In this document: one piece after another, positions 42,975-51,989 of the stretch
Numbering within the stretch: the stretch's first letter is position 1
Layout of the letters: the number at the start of each line of letters is the position of its first letter
Assembly: GCF_021033825.1 (NCBI RefSeq)
Contig: NZ_JAIFXZ010000001.1
Span: 478,192-542,191, forward strand
DNA from: Dietzia aurantiaca
GTDB taxonomy: Bacteria; Actinomycetota; Actinomycetes; Mycobacteriales; Mycobacteriaceae
Reading direction: 5' to 3'
DNA length: 64,000 nt
Made by a program: the position numbers and the translations under genes
Notes under the pieces: model-generated
The model's input: only the letters and a program-made list of their open reading frames with translations
Told to the model about the DNA's origin: nothing
Database searches by the model: none

Positions 42975-44906
42975 TCAGTTGCCGGGGAGCCCGGGGATGC
43001 CGGGGAGTTCGATGCGCGGCAGCCCCGGGATCTCGAGAGCCGGCGGTCCCGGCGGCGGGGCGTCCTCGCCGGGTGCGGGAGGGGCGTCGTCCCCCCGGCA
43101 CTCGATCCGGTCGCGGGGCGGGTACGTCGACGAGAAGCTGTCCGAGCTGACCCGGTCATTCCCGCGCATCACCACCCGCGTGATGCTGACGGTGAACCCG
43201 TCCTCGCCCGCGGACGGGGTACAGCCGGCCGTGGTCACGACCCGGGTCCGCGGCGGCTGGATGTTGGTGCGCGGGGAGGTCGAGATGCGCACGTCGTACT
43301 CGGGCGTACCCCACAGGCGGACGGTCACCGAGCTCGCGCTCGCGGAGGCGTCGATCACCAGCGCGGTGCCCTGCGCGTTGCGGAAGCCCACGTCCGCTGA
43401 GGCGGTGGCGTCGCGGCCGACGGGGAAGGCTGCACTGTCGACGCCCCTGGCGGTCCGCTGGATGTCCTGGGCGCCGGCCTGCAGCGCGGCGTTGAACAGG
43501 GCCGTGGCCACGGCGTCCGCGGAGGCGTCCCCGGACGCGGTTCCGGCCACCGCCTCCATTGAGAAGCTCTCGCCGGCGGGGATGAAGTGCCCGGCCAGTT
43601 CCGCGATCATCGACTGCGCCTGGCCGTTCGCGCCCACCGTCACGGTGAACTCGCCGACGGGTGCGCGGATCCCGGCCTTCTCGGCGTCCGCGGTGCTGAG
43701 CTCCGGGTCGCGGCCGACGTAGCTGACGGGCATGACGCGCGGTCCCTCGAGGTCGGTGAGCTGACCCGGCAGCGCCCCGAGCAGTGGCCCCCACTCGATG
43801 GTGCGCCCCTGGACGGCGGGCACGACCGTGGCCGTGTCGCCGCTGAACGAGAAGGTGGCGTCCCTGCCTTCCTGCTCGGTCTCCTCCAGCAGTGGCTCGA
43901 GGAGCCCCTTGGCGGCATCGGCGTCGAAGCGGGGTTCGAGTTCGGCGCCCTCGCGGACGAAGGACAGGTACTCGCCGATCCGGTCCCTCGGGAACACGAC
44001 CGGAACCGCATCGGGGTCGTCGCGGACCACCATCTCGATCTCACGCTCGGACGGGTTGGCGCGCGGCTGGCCCGGGGCGGGCGGCGGGACCGGCATCCTG
44101 GTGGGGATGGTTTCGGTGGGCGGCTCGGCGCCGTCGGGGCGCAGCCGCGAGGCCAGCAGCGTGACGTCGCGGGATGCGGCGGGCTCGGCCACCTCGCGGA
44201 TGAGGGCGCGCACCTCGTCGGCGTCGGTCTCGGTCGGCGTGAACTCGACCGGCAGGTCCACACCGTCCTCGTTGAGCCAGTTCTCCAACACCGCGTCGCG
44301 CGAGTTCTCGATCTCCAGGCGCTGCCCGTCCAGCGGGATCGCGGAGCGGACCTTCGCCTGGTCGAACCAGATGGCGCCCTCGCGGGGCTCGAAGTCGGCC
44401 TGCAGCGCCAGGCGCTCGAGGAAGTTGGTGAGGCGCTCGTCCGGGATAACGCTCGCGATCCCCACGTCGCGGGTCCAGACGAGGCTGATCAGGCGGGTGA
44501 ACGGGTTGAGCGGCTGTTCGCCCGCGCGGTCGAGGGTTCCCTGCCAGTCGACGGACAAGCCGACCGCCCGGGGGTCCAGTGTCGTCGACACCACGCCGGC
44601 GCGCAGGTCCACCTCTTCGTCGACCCGCGGCCCCAACTCCGTGATCAGGCGCTGTTCGGCGTCGACGGTGCGCATCCCACCGACGTTGATCCCCGCGACC
44701 TCGGTTCCGCGCGGCACGCGGCCGATACTGTTGACCAGGTCGAACCCGTACAGCACCGCCAGTCCCATGAAGATCCCGACGGCGGTGTAGATCCAGCGTG
44801 ACCGCACCCGGTACCGGCGGCGATCGGACGCAGCCGGACGAGGGGCCGCACCCTCGATCTCGACGGGGCGGGCCGGGCCGCCGTCGTGGGTGGTGGAATC
44901 GTCCAC
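42975..44906 (-). CDS. VanW-family membrane-anchored protein
   Basis: 643 residues. Short cytosolic N-terminus, one membrane segment near 36-56 (WIYTAVGIFMGLAVLYGFDLV), then extracytoplasmic repeats of the PG-binding_4 type (GTEVAGINVGGM; RTIEWGPLLGALPGQL) and a VanW domain (APVGEFTVTVGANGQAQSMIAELAGHFIPAGESFSMEA cited by core LAGHFIPAGESFS) with a cysteine pair (AGCTPS, IECRGD) and a Pro-rich tail. VanW was named from vancomycin clusters but its biochemistry is unknown; the layout suggests a cell-wall-binding protein. GTG start at 44906. It sits between fadE5 and fadA2 in an otherwise lipid-metabolic locus, and a strong hairpin separates it from fadA2. Confidence 0.88.
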   Translation of the reverse strand: MDDSTTHDGGPARPVEIEGAAPRPAASDRRRYRVRSRWIYTAVGIFMGLAVLYGFDLVNSIGRVPRGTEVAGINVGGMRTVDAEQRLITELGPRVDEEVDLRAGVVSTTLDPRAVGLSVDWQGTLDRAGEQPLNPFTRLISLVWTRDVGIASVIPDERLTNFLERLALQADFEPREGAIWFDQAKVRSAIPLDGQRLEIENSRDAVLENWLNEDGVDLPVEFTPTETDADEVRALIREVAEPAASRDVTLLASRLRPDGAEPPTETIPTRMPVPPPAPGQPRANPSEREIEMVVRDDPDAVPVVFPRDRIGEYLSFVREGAELEPRFDADAAKGLLEPLLEETEQEGRDATFSFSGDTATVVPAVQGRTIEWGPLLGALPGQLTDLEGPRVMPVSYVGRDPELSTADAEKAGIRAPVGEFTVTVGANGQAQSMIAELAGHFIPAGESFSMEAVAGTASGDASADAVATALFNAALQAGAQDIQRTARGVDSAAFPVGRDATASADVGFRNAQGTALVIDASASASSVTVRLWGTPEYDVRISTSPRTNIQPPRTRVVTTAGCTPSAGEDGFTVSITRVVMRGNDRVSSDSFSSTYPPRDRIECRGDDAPPAPGEDAPPPGPPALEIPGLPRIELPGIPGLPGN

Positions 44907-45017
44907 GCGCTCTCACGCTCCTCACGGGTGGCGGCACCGGTCCGGCGGGCCGCCGAGCCGGTCCCTGTGGGATGCCCCACCCGAACCACTGGGTCCACTA
45001 TGGCGGACCGGTACCGA

Positions 45018-45056
45018 TGAGTGCAGCCCCCGCGCCGAACGCGGGGGCTGCACTCA
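45018..45056 (-). terminator. fadA2 terminator hairpin
   Basis: GAGTGCAGCCCCCGCG (45019-45034) and CGCGGGGGCTGCACTC (45040-45055) form a perfect 16-bp stem (17 with the flanking T-A pair), 5-nt loop CCGAA. It lies about 97 bp after the fadA2 stop on the minus strand, ahead of the VanW gene, so it most likely ends the fadA2 transcript. Confidence 0.8.
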
Positions 45057-45152
45057 CTCACGGGATCAGCCCGTGACCTGTTGGATCGAGGATACGTTTA
45101 TCGGACGGTTGACGGGCCCGACGTGCCGGGCCGCGCCGGATCCGCCGCGGCG

Positions 45153-46466
45153 TCAGCGCTCGACGATCGCGGTGACGCCCTGGCCACCGGCGGCGCAGAT
45201 GGAGATGAGCGCGCGGCCCGACCCCTTCTCCTCGAGCAGCTTGGCGGTGGCCGCCAGGATGCGCGCACCGGTCGCGGCGAACGGGTGACCGGCCGCCAGC
45301 GAGGAGCCGTTGACGTTGAGCTTGCTGCGGTCGATCGAGCCCAGCGCAGAGTCCAGGCCGAGACGCTCGGTGCAGTACTCCTCGGACTCCCAGGCCGCGA
45401 GCGTGGCCAGGACCTGCGAGGCGAAGGCCTCGTGGATCTCGTAGAAGTCGAAATCCTGGAGGGTCAGGCCGTTGCGCTCGAGCAGGCGCGGCACCGCGTA
45501 GGTCGGGGCCATGAGCAGGCCGTCCGGGGTGCGGCCGTCGTGCCCGTGGATGAAGTCGACCGCGGCGGTCTCGGAGTCCACCAGGTAGGCGCGGACCGGG
45601 AGCTTGTTCTCCTTGGCCCACTCCTCGCTGGCCAGCAGCACCGCGGAGGCGCCGTCGGTGAGCGGGGTGGAGTTGCCGGCCGTCATGGTGGCCTCGGTGC
45701 CGTGGGCCTCGGCGTCGCGCTTGCCGAAGACGGGCTTGAGCTTGGCCAGCTTCTCGGCCGAGGAGTCGGGGCGCAGGTTGTCGTCGCGCTGCACGCCCAG
45801 GTACGGAGTGACCAGGTCGTCCTGGAAGCCGGAGTCGTAGGACGCGGCGAGGTTCTTGTGGCTCTCCGCGGCCAGGGCGTCCTGGTCCTCGCGGGAGACG
45901 CCGAGCTCGCGGGCGGTGATGGCGGCGTGCTCGCCCATCGACAGGCCGGTGCGCGGCTCTGCGTTCTGCGGCTGCTCGGGGACGATTGCCTGCGGGCGGA
46001 TGTCACCGAGAAGCTTGATCCGGTCGAGGTTGGTCTTGGCGGCGGAGACCTTGATGAGGATCTTGCGCAGGTCGTCGTTGACGGCGAGCGGGGCGTCCGA
46101 CGTGGTGTCGGAGCCGCCGGCGATGCCGGAGTCGATACGGCCCATGGCGATCTGGTCGCCGATCTGGATGGCGGTGGCCAGGCCTGTGCCGCAGGCCTGC
46201 TGTACGTCGTAGGCCGGCGAGGAGGAGTCGAGCACGGAGCCGATGACCGACTCACGGGTCAGGTTGAAATCACGGGCGTGCTTGAGCACGGCGCCGGCGG
46301 CGACGGCGCCGAGACGCTTGCCCTGCAGGTTGTAGCGGGCGGCCAGGCCGTCGATCGTGGCAGTGAGCATGTCCTGGTTGGAGGCGTCCGCGTACTTGCC
46401 GTTCGAGCGCGCGAAGGGGACTCGGTTGCCGCCGACGATGGCGACCTTGCGGGGGCTGGTGGTCAC
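45153..46466 (-). CDS. fadA2: Acetyl-CoA acyltransferase (thiolase) FadA2-like
   Basis: 437 residues; mycobacterial FadA2 is about 440. Nucleophilic cysteine in YDVQQACGTGLATA (about residue 92), active-site motifs DFYEIHEAFASQ, GSSLAAGHPFAATGARI and second cysteine in ISICAAGGQG. Cleaves 3-oxoacyl-CoA with CoA, or condenses in reverse. GTG at 46466 is chosen because GGGAG lies about 8 bp before it; the earlier in-frame GTG at 46475 would be too near. Divergent from fabG4 with an inverted-repeat operator in the 125-bp spacer, so both directions are probably co-regulated. Confidence 0.95.
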   Translation of the reverse strand: MTTSPRKVAIVGGNRVPFARSNGKYADASNQDMLTATIDGLAARYNLQGKRLGAVAAGAVLKHARDFNLTRESVIGSVLDSSSPAYDVQQACGTGLATAIQIGDQIAMGRIDSGIAGGSDTTSDAPLAVNDDLRKILIKVSAAKTNLDRIKLLGDIRPQAIVPEQPQNAEPRTGLSMGEHAAITARELGVSREDQDALAAESHKNLAASYDSGFQDDLVTPYLGVQRDDNLRPDSSAEKLAKLKPVFGKRDAEAHGTEATMTAGNSTPLTDGASAVLLASEEWAKENKLPVRAYLVDSETAAVDFIHGHDGRTPDGLLMAPTYAVPRLLERNGLTLQDFDFYEIHEAFASQVLATLAAWESEEYCTERLGLDSALGSIDRSKLNVNGSSLAAGHPFAATGARILAATAKLLEEKGSGRALISICAAGGQGVTAIVER

Positions 46467-46529
46467 GTGTGTCACTCCCGTTTTTCTTCTCGGTATCCGT
46501 TGGCCCAAAGCGCGGCCCAACGAGTATTG

Positions 46530-46549
46530 TTACTCGGGAGTAAGTTACT
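46530..46549. promoter_or_regulatory. Palindromic operator between fadA2 and fabG4
   Basis: TTACTCGGGAGTAAGTTACT contains the inverted repeat TTACTC-GG-GAGTAA (46530-46543) and a second overlapping one, AGTAA-G-TTACT (46539-46549), i.e. three alternating half-sites. It lies midway between the divergent starts of fadA2 (46466) and fabG4 (46592). The spacing fits a TetR-family dimer, several of which control fatty-acid genes in actinobacteria; the regulator is not in the window. Confidence 0.7.
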
Positions 46550-46591
46550 TGTCGACCCCGCACTACCGAAACTCCCCAGGAGATGATCGCC

Positions 46592-47941
46592 ATGGCACAG
46601 GGCAACCTCGACCTCTACTCCCAGTTCGTCACCTCGGCCCCCGGGTCGTTCATCGCCGGCAAGGTCGGTCTCCCGCAGCCCGAGCAGCTCCGCCGCCACG
46701 AGGTGGGCCAGCCCGCGCTCCACGGCCCGGTACTGGTCGGCGGCGAGGGTCGCCTCGTCGAGCCCGTGCGCGAGATGCTGCAGGGCGACTACGAGATCGC
46801 CGGCGCGGACGCCGAGGGCAAGTTCGCCGGCCTCGTCTTCGACGCCACGGGCATCCGCTCCCCCGAGGAGCTCAAGGCCCTGTTCGAGTTCTTCAACCCG
46901 GTCGTGCGTCGCGTCGCCCGGAGCGGCCGCATCGTGGTGCTGGGCACCACTCCCGATGAGACGGGCGCGGTCGACGAGCGCATCGCCCAGCGCGCCCTCG
47001 AGGGCTTCACCCGGTCGCTCGGCAAGGAGATGAAGCGCGGCGCCACCGTGCAGCTGGTGTACGTCTCCGCGGACGCCGACACCGGCGCCTCGGGCCTGGA
47101 GTCCACCCTGCGATTCATCCTGTCCGGCAAGTCGGCTTACGTCGACGGCCAGGTGTTCACCGTGGGTGCCGGCGCCGCGAGCGCCCCTGCCTCGTGGGAC
47201 CGTCCGCTCGAGGGCAAGGTCGCCGTCGTCACCGGTGCGGCCCGGGGCATCGGTGCCGAGATCGCGGCCGTCCTGTCGCGCGACGGCGCGCACGTGATCT
47301 GCTGCGACATCCCGGCCGCCGGCGAGTCGCTCGCGGCCACCGCCAACAAGGTCGGCGGCACCTCCCTGCCGCTGGATGTCACGGCCGCCGACGCCGCCGA
47401 GGTCCTGGCCCAGCACGTCAAGGACCGTCACGACGGCACGGTCGACATCCTGGTCCACAACGCCGGCATCACCCGCGACAAGACCCTGGCCGGCATGGAC
47501 GCCGCCCGCTGGGACTCGGTCATGGCCGTCAACCTGATCGCCCCCGAGCGCATCACCGCCGAGCTCGCCGAGAAGGGCGTGCTGGGCGAGGGCTCGCGCG
47601 TGGTGGGCGTGTCCTCGATGGCCGGCATCGCCGGCAACCGCGGCCAGACCAACTACGCCGCGTCCAAGGCCGGCGTGATCGGCTTCGTCGACGGCGCCTC
47701 CACCGAGCTGGCCTCCAAGAAGGTCACGGTCAACGCCGTGGCGCCGGGCTTCATCGAGACCCAGATGACCGCCGCGATCCCGTTCGCCACGCGCGAGGCC
47801 GGCCGCCGCATGAACTCCATGCAGCAGGGTGGCCTCCCGGTCGACGTGGCCGAGGCCATCGCCTACTTCGCCAGCCCCGCCTCCTCCGCCGTCACGGGCA
47901 ACGTGATCCGCGTGTGCGGCCAGTCGCTGCTGGGCGCGTGA
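46592..47941 (+). CDS. fabG4: 3-oxoacyl-ACP/CoA reductase FabG4-like
   Basis: 449 residues; high-molecular-weight FabG (FabG4 is about 454). N-terminal half is a degenerate flavodoxin-like Rossmann domain; the C-terminal half is a working SDR: cofactor site [21 protein letters not shown]-equivalent [11 protein letters not shown], and catalytic Ser/Tyr/Lys in [23 protein letters not shown]. FabG4 of mycobacteria is NADH-dependent and acts on CoA esters. ATG 46592 with AGGAG 9 bp upstream is chosen; ATG 46583 abuts the ribosome site. It lies 6 bp before htdX, so the reductase and hydratase are one operon, and with fadA2/fadE5 form a set able to run a fatty-acid cycle. Confidence 0.95.
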   Translation: MAQGNLDLYSQFVTSAPGSFIAGKVGLPQPEQLRRHEVGQPALHGPVLVGGEGRLVEPVREMLQGDYEIAGADAEGKFAGLVFDATGIRSPEELKALFEFFNPVVRRVARSGRIVVLGTTPDETGAVDERIAQRALEGFTRSLGKEMKRGATVQLVYVSADADTGASGLESTLRFILSGKSAYVDGQVFTVGAGAASAPASWDRPLEGKVAVVTGAARGIGAEIAAVLSRDGAHVICCDIPAAGESLAATANKVGGTSLPLDVTAADAAEVLAQHVKDRHDGTVDILVHNAGITRDKTLAGMDAARWDSVMAVNLIAPERITAELAEKGVLGEGSRVVGVSSMAGIAGNRGQTNYAASKAGVIGFVDGASTELASKKVTVNAVAPGFIETQMTAAIPFATREAGRRMNSMQQGGLPVDVAEAIAYFASPASSAVTGNVIRVCGQSLLGA

Positions 47942-47947
47942 TCTGAC

Positions 47948-48856
47948 ATGGAGTACAGGAAGCTCCCCGGAATCCCCAACCTGCTGTCGCAGTACGGCAG
48001 GGCCGCACTCGGCTCGGTGCCCGTCGTGGGTGGCAGCCGTGACGCCACGTCGCTGCCCGCGAAGGGCGTCGAGGTGTCGGGCGTGAAGGTCGACGTGGCC
48101 AACCTGGCCGCGTACACCCGCGTCTGCGGCCTGCGCCTGGGCGACGCCCTACCGCTGACGTACCCGTTCACGCTGTCGTTCCCGTTGACGATGCAGCTCA
48201 TGCTGGACCCGGGTTTCCCGTTCCCGGCCATGGGGTCGGTGCACCTGCTCAACGAGATCTCGTCCCGCAGCGCCCTGCGCGTCGGTGACGAGCTGTCCAT
48301 CCGGTCGCACGCCGAGAACCTGCGCGAGCACCCGTCGGGCCTGCTGGTGGACGTGGTCACGGAGATCCGGACGGGCGACGACGACGAGCCCGCGTGGCTC
48401 CAGCGTTCCAGCATGCTGTCCAAGCGCCGGACGTCTCTGACCCCGGGCAAGGACGCGCCGCGTCCGCCGAGGCCGGAGCCTCCAACCGCCGAGGAGATCG
48501 GCGATCCCACGGTGGTCAAGTCCGTCACCGAGGCACAGATCGCGGAGTACGCGTCCGTATCTGGCGACCGCAACCCGATCCACGTCTCCGGCCTGGGCGC
48601 CAAGGCGTTCGGCTTCCCGAACGTGATCGCCCACGGCATGTGGACGGCGGCGACGCTGCTCGGATCGGTCGAGGGCGAGATCCCGGAGCGGGCCCGCTAC
48701 CGCGTGGAGTTCGGCAAGCCCGTGGTCCTGCCGGCCAAGCTGGGCGTCTACGCGCGGCGTGCGGTGGCCGCGGGCGACCCGGCGTGGACCATCACCGCAC
48801 GCAACCCCCGCAAGCTGGGCACCGTGCACGCCACGGCGACGCTCGAGGAGCTCTAG
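47948..48856 (+). CDS. htdX: MaoC-type 3-hydroxyacyl-thioester dehydratase HtdX-like
   Basis: 302 residues. Double hot-dog: the N-terminal half (residues 40-170) is degenerate and the C-terminal half carries the hydratase-2 motif YASVSGDRNPIHVSGLGAKAFGFPNVIAHGMW with catalytic Asp and His (core SGDRNPIH). Hydrates or dehydrates (R)-3-hydroxyacyl thioesters. Starts 6 bp after fabG4 and ends the operon before a hairpin terminator at 48884. Same order as Rv0242c-Rv0241c. About 20 residues longer than the M. tuberculosis protein in my memory. Confidence 0.93.
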   Translation: MEYRKLPGIPNLLSQYGRAALGSVPVVGGSRDATSLPAKGVEVSGVKVDVANLAAYTRVCGLRLGDALPLTYPFTLSFPLTMQLMLDPGFPFPAMGSVHLLNEISSRSALRVGDELSIRSHAENLREHPSGLLVDVVTEIRTGDDDEPAWLQRSSMLSKRRTSLTPGKDAPRPPRPEPPTAEEIGDPTVVKSVTEAQIAEYASVSGDRNPIHVSGLGAKAFGFPNVIAHGMWTAATLLGSVEGEIPERARYRVEFGKPVVLPAKLGVYARRAVAAGDPAWTITARNPRKLGTVHATATLEEL

Positions 48857-48883
48857 CCTCACGCCCCCGCGGTATCCACACCG

Positions 48884-48926
48884 AACCCCGGTCACCTACT
48901 GGCTCATCCGGCAGGTGGCCGGGGTT
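48884..48926 (+). terminator. Terminator of fabG4-htdX
   Basis: AACCCCGGTCACC (48884-48896) pairs with GGTGGCCGGGGTT (48914-48926) over 13 bp with one G-T pair and a 17-nt loop, followed by TCTGTCGGTT. It lies 28 bp after the htdX stop and marks the last clearly core-chromosome feature before the island. Confidence 0.82.
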
Positions 48927-48929
48927 TCT

Positions 48930-49514
48930 GTCGGTTGCAAAGCAGTTTGGCAGGTTGCCAAGCCGGGGTCAGTAGCATGCCAGGTTCCTACCCAGCTCGG
49001 AGCATTGGCCACTCCATGCACAGGCACTGCGCGCTGGTGCGCCATCGGCCAACCACGCCGCCATCTGGCCCGACGGCGAGGCCAAGAAACCGTACTCCTC
49101 CAGCCGGGACACGCACGCCGGTAACTTATATTCTGTAAAGCTGATGTCGGAGTAACGCATCAGCTGAATCGTGCGCCGAACTATCAGCGGCGCCCTCGTG
49201 CACCCCTTCAGAGTCGGCTTCTCCCTGCGAAATCGCATCGCCAAGGCCGATGTCACCGCATGAACCCGGAAAGAACGCCGCGCACCGATAGTCGGCCTCG
49301 TTGTGGCTATCGAGATGTCATTGAACTGTAAGAATAATCACTCCATCTCGCCTGATGAATCTTGGAAGATAGCCAACCCGACCCGACCACGGAAGGGAAT
49401 CATCACCTACCGACTCAGCGTTTAATCAGTAGACAGGTCAGTAAGCTGAAGTCACTGCGCGCTCGCACTGTACTGTGGCTGAGCGGGTAAGTCGACGATG
49501 GTAGTATTTTTTGA
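48930..49514. other. AT-richer spacer at island boundary, no clear gene
   Basis: About 585 bp between the htdX terminator and the 3' end of the island thiolase. Composition is visibly less GC-rich than upstream, especially 49300-49510 (for example TATTTTTTGACTAAGTC near 49505). A 95-residue minus-strand open frame (48969-49256) contains YSDISFTE, faintly like the C-terminal part of IS3-type integrases, but not enough to call a transposase remnant. Near 48934 there are imperfect repeats GGTTGCAAAGC and GGTTGCCAAGCC, reminiscent of the motif cluster at 42775. I see no promoter, RNA or complete gene with confidence. Confidence 0.5.
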
Positions 49515-50726
49515 CTAAGTCATGCGCTCGAATATTGCGGCTAAGCCTTGGCCGCCCCCGATGCACATCGTTTCGAGTCCGTAACGCCCGTCTCGACGAT
49601 CGAGTTCTCGCAGCAATGTAGCAAGAATGCGGGCACCGGTCGCTCCGACCGGATGTCCAAGGGAGATACCCGAACGATTCGGGTTGAGGCGTGGATCGTC
49701 AGACGCGAGACCCCACGTTCGGGTCACCGCAAGCGCCTGTGCTGCAAACGCCTCGTTGAGTTCGATGACGTCCATATCTGCAAGCGAGAGCCCTAGCCGG
49801 GTCAGCACCTTCTCTGTTGCGGGAGCCGGTCCGATGCCCATCGTCCGTGGAGGCACGCCCGCCACCGCCCAGCCAGCTAACCGAGCCAGGGGGCGCAGTT
49901 GGAGGCGCGCAGCCATGTCTGAAGTGGTGACAATCGCGATTGCCGCGCCATCATTCTGCCCGCTCGAGTTACCGGCGGTCACGGTCGAGTCAGGGTCCAC
50001 TTTGGACCGGATTGCAGGTAACTTTGCAAGGGATTCGATGCTCGTATTTGGGCGGGGATGCTCATCGGTGTCGATCTTTAGTGGATCCCCTCTGTGCTGC
50101 GGCACTGATATCGGAACTATTTCTTCGGCGAATGCGCCGCTTTCCTGAGCGGCGACGGCGCGCTGGTGAGATTGTGCCGCCAGCGCATCTTGGTCGCCTC
50201 TGCTTATGGCAAACTCGGCACGGAGGTTCTCAGCAGTCTCGATCATGCCACCGGGAACTGGGAAGTTTCGCCCCCCGGCTGTGACTCGGGCTCGGGCCAG
50301 CCGGTCGCTGAGGGTGACGGATTCGCTCCGAACCCCGTATCGCATTCCTGTGGTGTAAAACTCGGCCTGGCTCAGTAACTCAACGCCGCCAGCTAGGATC
50401 AGGTCGCTGTTTCCGGATTGGACTTGCATGACAGCAGTAATAATCGCTTGCAGCCCGGAGCCACACCGACGGTCGACTTGGAGGCCGGGCACGGATTCGC
50501 CAAGGCCAGCGTTCAACGCGGCGACGCGGCCGATCGCGGGAGCCTCCCCGTTGGGAGAGGCCTGACCGAGTATGACGTCGTCGATGTCCGCGCCGACTAG
50601 GCCGGTGCGAGAGACGATTTCGGCAATGACGGTTGCTGCGAGATCCTCGGGAGCGAGGTCTCGGAATACTCCGCCGAAGCGGCCGACGGGAGTACGAAGC
50701 GGTTCGCAGATTACTGCATCGGGCAT
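49515..50726 (-). CDS. Acetyl-CoA acetyltransferase / thiolase (island)
   Basis: 403 residues. Nucleophilic Cys in VDRRCGSGLQAI (about 90), ELNEAFAAQA, SGISLGHPVGATGARI and METMCIGGGQG-type end LETMCIGGGQGLAAIFE mark a complete degradative thiolase. Distinct from FadA2: PAF/PcaF-like ERCGSGLQ form. ATG 50726 with GAGGAG 6 bp upstream. Last gene of the leftward unit that starts with the acyl-CoA dehydrogenase at 54416; it should cleave the 3-oxoacyl-CoA made by the preceding dehydrogenase and hydratase. Third-position A/T is higher than in the genes upstream of 48.9 kb. Confidence 0.9.
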   Translation of the reverse strand: MPDAVICEPLRTPVGRFGGVFRDLAPEDLAATVIAEIVSRTGLVGADIDDVILGQASPNGEAPAIGRVAALNAGLGESVPGLQVDRRCGSGLQAIITAVMQVQSGNSDLILAGGVELLSQAEFYTTGMRYGVRSESVTLSDRLARARVTAGGRNFPVPGGMIETAENLRAEFAISRGDQDALAAQSHQRAVAAQESGAFAEEIVPISVPQHRGDPLKIDTDEHPRPNTSIESLAKLPAIRSKVDPDSTVTAGNSSGQNDGAAIAIVTTSDMAARLQLRPLARLAGWAVAGVPPRTMGIGPAPATEKVLTRLGLSLADMDVIELNEAFAAQALAVTRTWGLASDDPRLNPNRSGISLGHPVGATGARILATLLRELDRRDGRYGLETMCIGGGQGLAAIFERMT

Positions 50727-50778
50727 TGGTGGCTCCTCGAGCCAGGACCGGTCGTTCAAGTATTTATCTGCACGGGGT

Positions 50779-51237
50779 TCACGGAAGTATCAGCGTTACA
50801 GTCTCGGCGGCAAGGGCGGGTTTTTCACCACCGTCGATCTCGACCATATAACCGACCGTGAGAAACATATTCTCGGATTCCGATCGAAAATCTTTGATCG
50901 TGGCGATCAAACGTATTCTGTCTCCGGCTCGGACCGCTTGTGGATATCGGATCTTATTGCTGCCATAATTTATACGAGCCGAACCTGCTTCGATTGTGTA
51001 TAGCTCTGCCGAGAGAGCCGGCAGCAGCGACAGTGTGAGATAGCCGTGGGCTATCGTTGTGCCATAGGGGCCAATAGCTGACCGCTCGACATCGCAGTGA
51101 ATCCACTGATGGTCGTTTGTCGCGTCGGCGAAAGAGTCGATACGGTACTGGTCGATCGTGAACCACTCAGTCGGCCCAATCTGCTGACCGAGCGCCTCGT
51201 GGATCTCAGCGACGCTGGCGAAGGTCCGGAGCGCCAT
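50779..51237 (-). CDS. MaoC-family dehydratase/hydratase
   Basis: 152 residues, single hot-dog domain. WFTIDQYRIDSFADATNDHQWIHCD with the catalytic Asp-His (core DATNDHQWIH), then GTTIAHGYLTLSLLPAL, as in small NodN/PhaJ-type (R)-hydratases. Likely adds water to the enoyl-CoA produced by the neighbouring acyl-CoA dehydrogenase. It lies between SDR and thiolase genes in a tight leftward operon (23 bp and 52 bp gaps). ATG at 51237 with AAAGAGAG nearby. Confidence 0.88.
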   Translation of the reverse strand: MALRTFASVAEIHEALGQQIGPTEWFTIDQYRIDSFADATNDHQWIHCDVERSAIGPYGTTIAHGYLTLSLLPALSAELYTIEAGSARINYGSNKIRYPQAVRAGDRIRLIATIKDFRSESENMFLTVGYMVEIDGGEKPALAAETVTLILP

Positions 51238-51260
51238 GTTGAATTCTCTCTTTCCTGAGC

Positions 51261-51989
51261 TCAGATGTGCCTGCCACCAGTCACTTCGGCAACTGTGCCG
51301 GTCATGTATGACGACATATCAGATGCGTAGAAGAGCGCCACGGACGCCACCTCCGAAGGCTCGCCGGCTCGCTGCATGGGTATTTCAGCCATTTTCTGGT
51401 CCCATGCTTTCTCGGTCATCGCCTCGGTCATCGCGGTCCGGATGAGGCCGGGCTGGATGGCATTGATTCGCACGCCTACGTGCGCCACTTCTTTGGCGGC
51501 AGCCTTGGTCAGACCCACTATCCCGGCTTTCGCGGCGGAATAGTTTGTTTGTCCGACGAAGCCCACCTTTCCTGAGATCGATGAGAGATTGATGATTGAT
51601 CCACCGCTCGCCTCTCGCATGAGTGCAGCGGCTTGGCGAGTTCCGTTCCAGCATCCGCGTAGGTGCACCCTGATGACGTCGTCGAACTGCTCGTCGGTCA
51701 TGTTGCGCATAGTGGCGTCCCGCGTGATTCCTGCGTTGTTGACCATGATGTCGAGGGAGCCGAAGATGCCGGTCGTCTGGGCAAGCAGGTCGGCCACGTC
51801 CTCGGACGAGGCGACGTCGCAGCGGAAACCATGAGCGTCGCCACCCAGCGTCTGCGCTGCGATCCGCGCCTTCTCGCCGTCAAGGTCTCCGATCACCACT
51901 CGGGCGCCGTGCCCGGCGAAAGTCTGCGCGATCGCCAATCCGATACCTTGCGCACCCCCGGTGATCACCGCTGTACGTCCTGTCAGCAT
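51261..51989 (-). CDS. SDR-family 3-hydroxyacyl-CoA dehydrogenase / FabG-like
   Basis: 242 residues. Classical [20 protein letters not shown] cofactor site, DLDGE Asp after strand 2 (NAD preference), [11 protein letters not shown], catalytic Ser in [14 protein letters not shown], YxxxK in [11 protein letters not shown] and the usual [12 protein letters not shown] loop. Predicted to oxidise the 3-hydroxyacyl-CoA formed by the MaoC hydratase. ATG 51989 has AGGG 2-8 bp upstream. The preceding CaiB gene's reading frame runs 110 bp into this gene in another frame. Confidence 0.88.
   Translation of the reverse strand: MLTGRTAVITGGAQGIGLAIAQTFAGHGARVVIGDLDGEKARIAAQTLGGDAHGFRCDVASSEDVADLLAQTTGIFGSLDIMVNNAGITRDATMRNMTDEQFDDVIRVHLRGCWNGTRQAAALMREASGGSIINLSSISGKVGFVGQTNYSAAKAGIVGLTKAAAKEVAHVGVRINAIQPGLIRTAMTEAMTEKAWDQKMAEIPMQRAGEPSEVASVALFYASDMSSYMTGTVAEVTGGRHI

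Noticed and set aside
48969..49256. Possible IS3-type integrase remnant
   Set aside because: Only YSDISFTE resembles the family; no DDE motif context, inverted repeats or target duplication.
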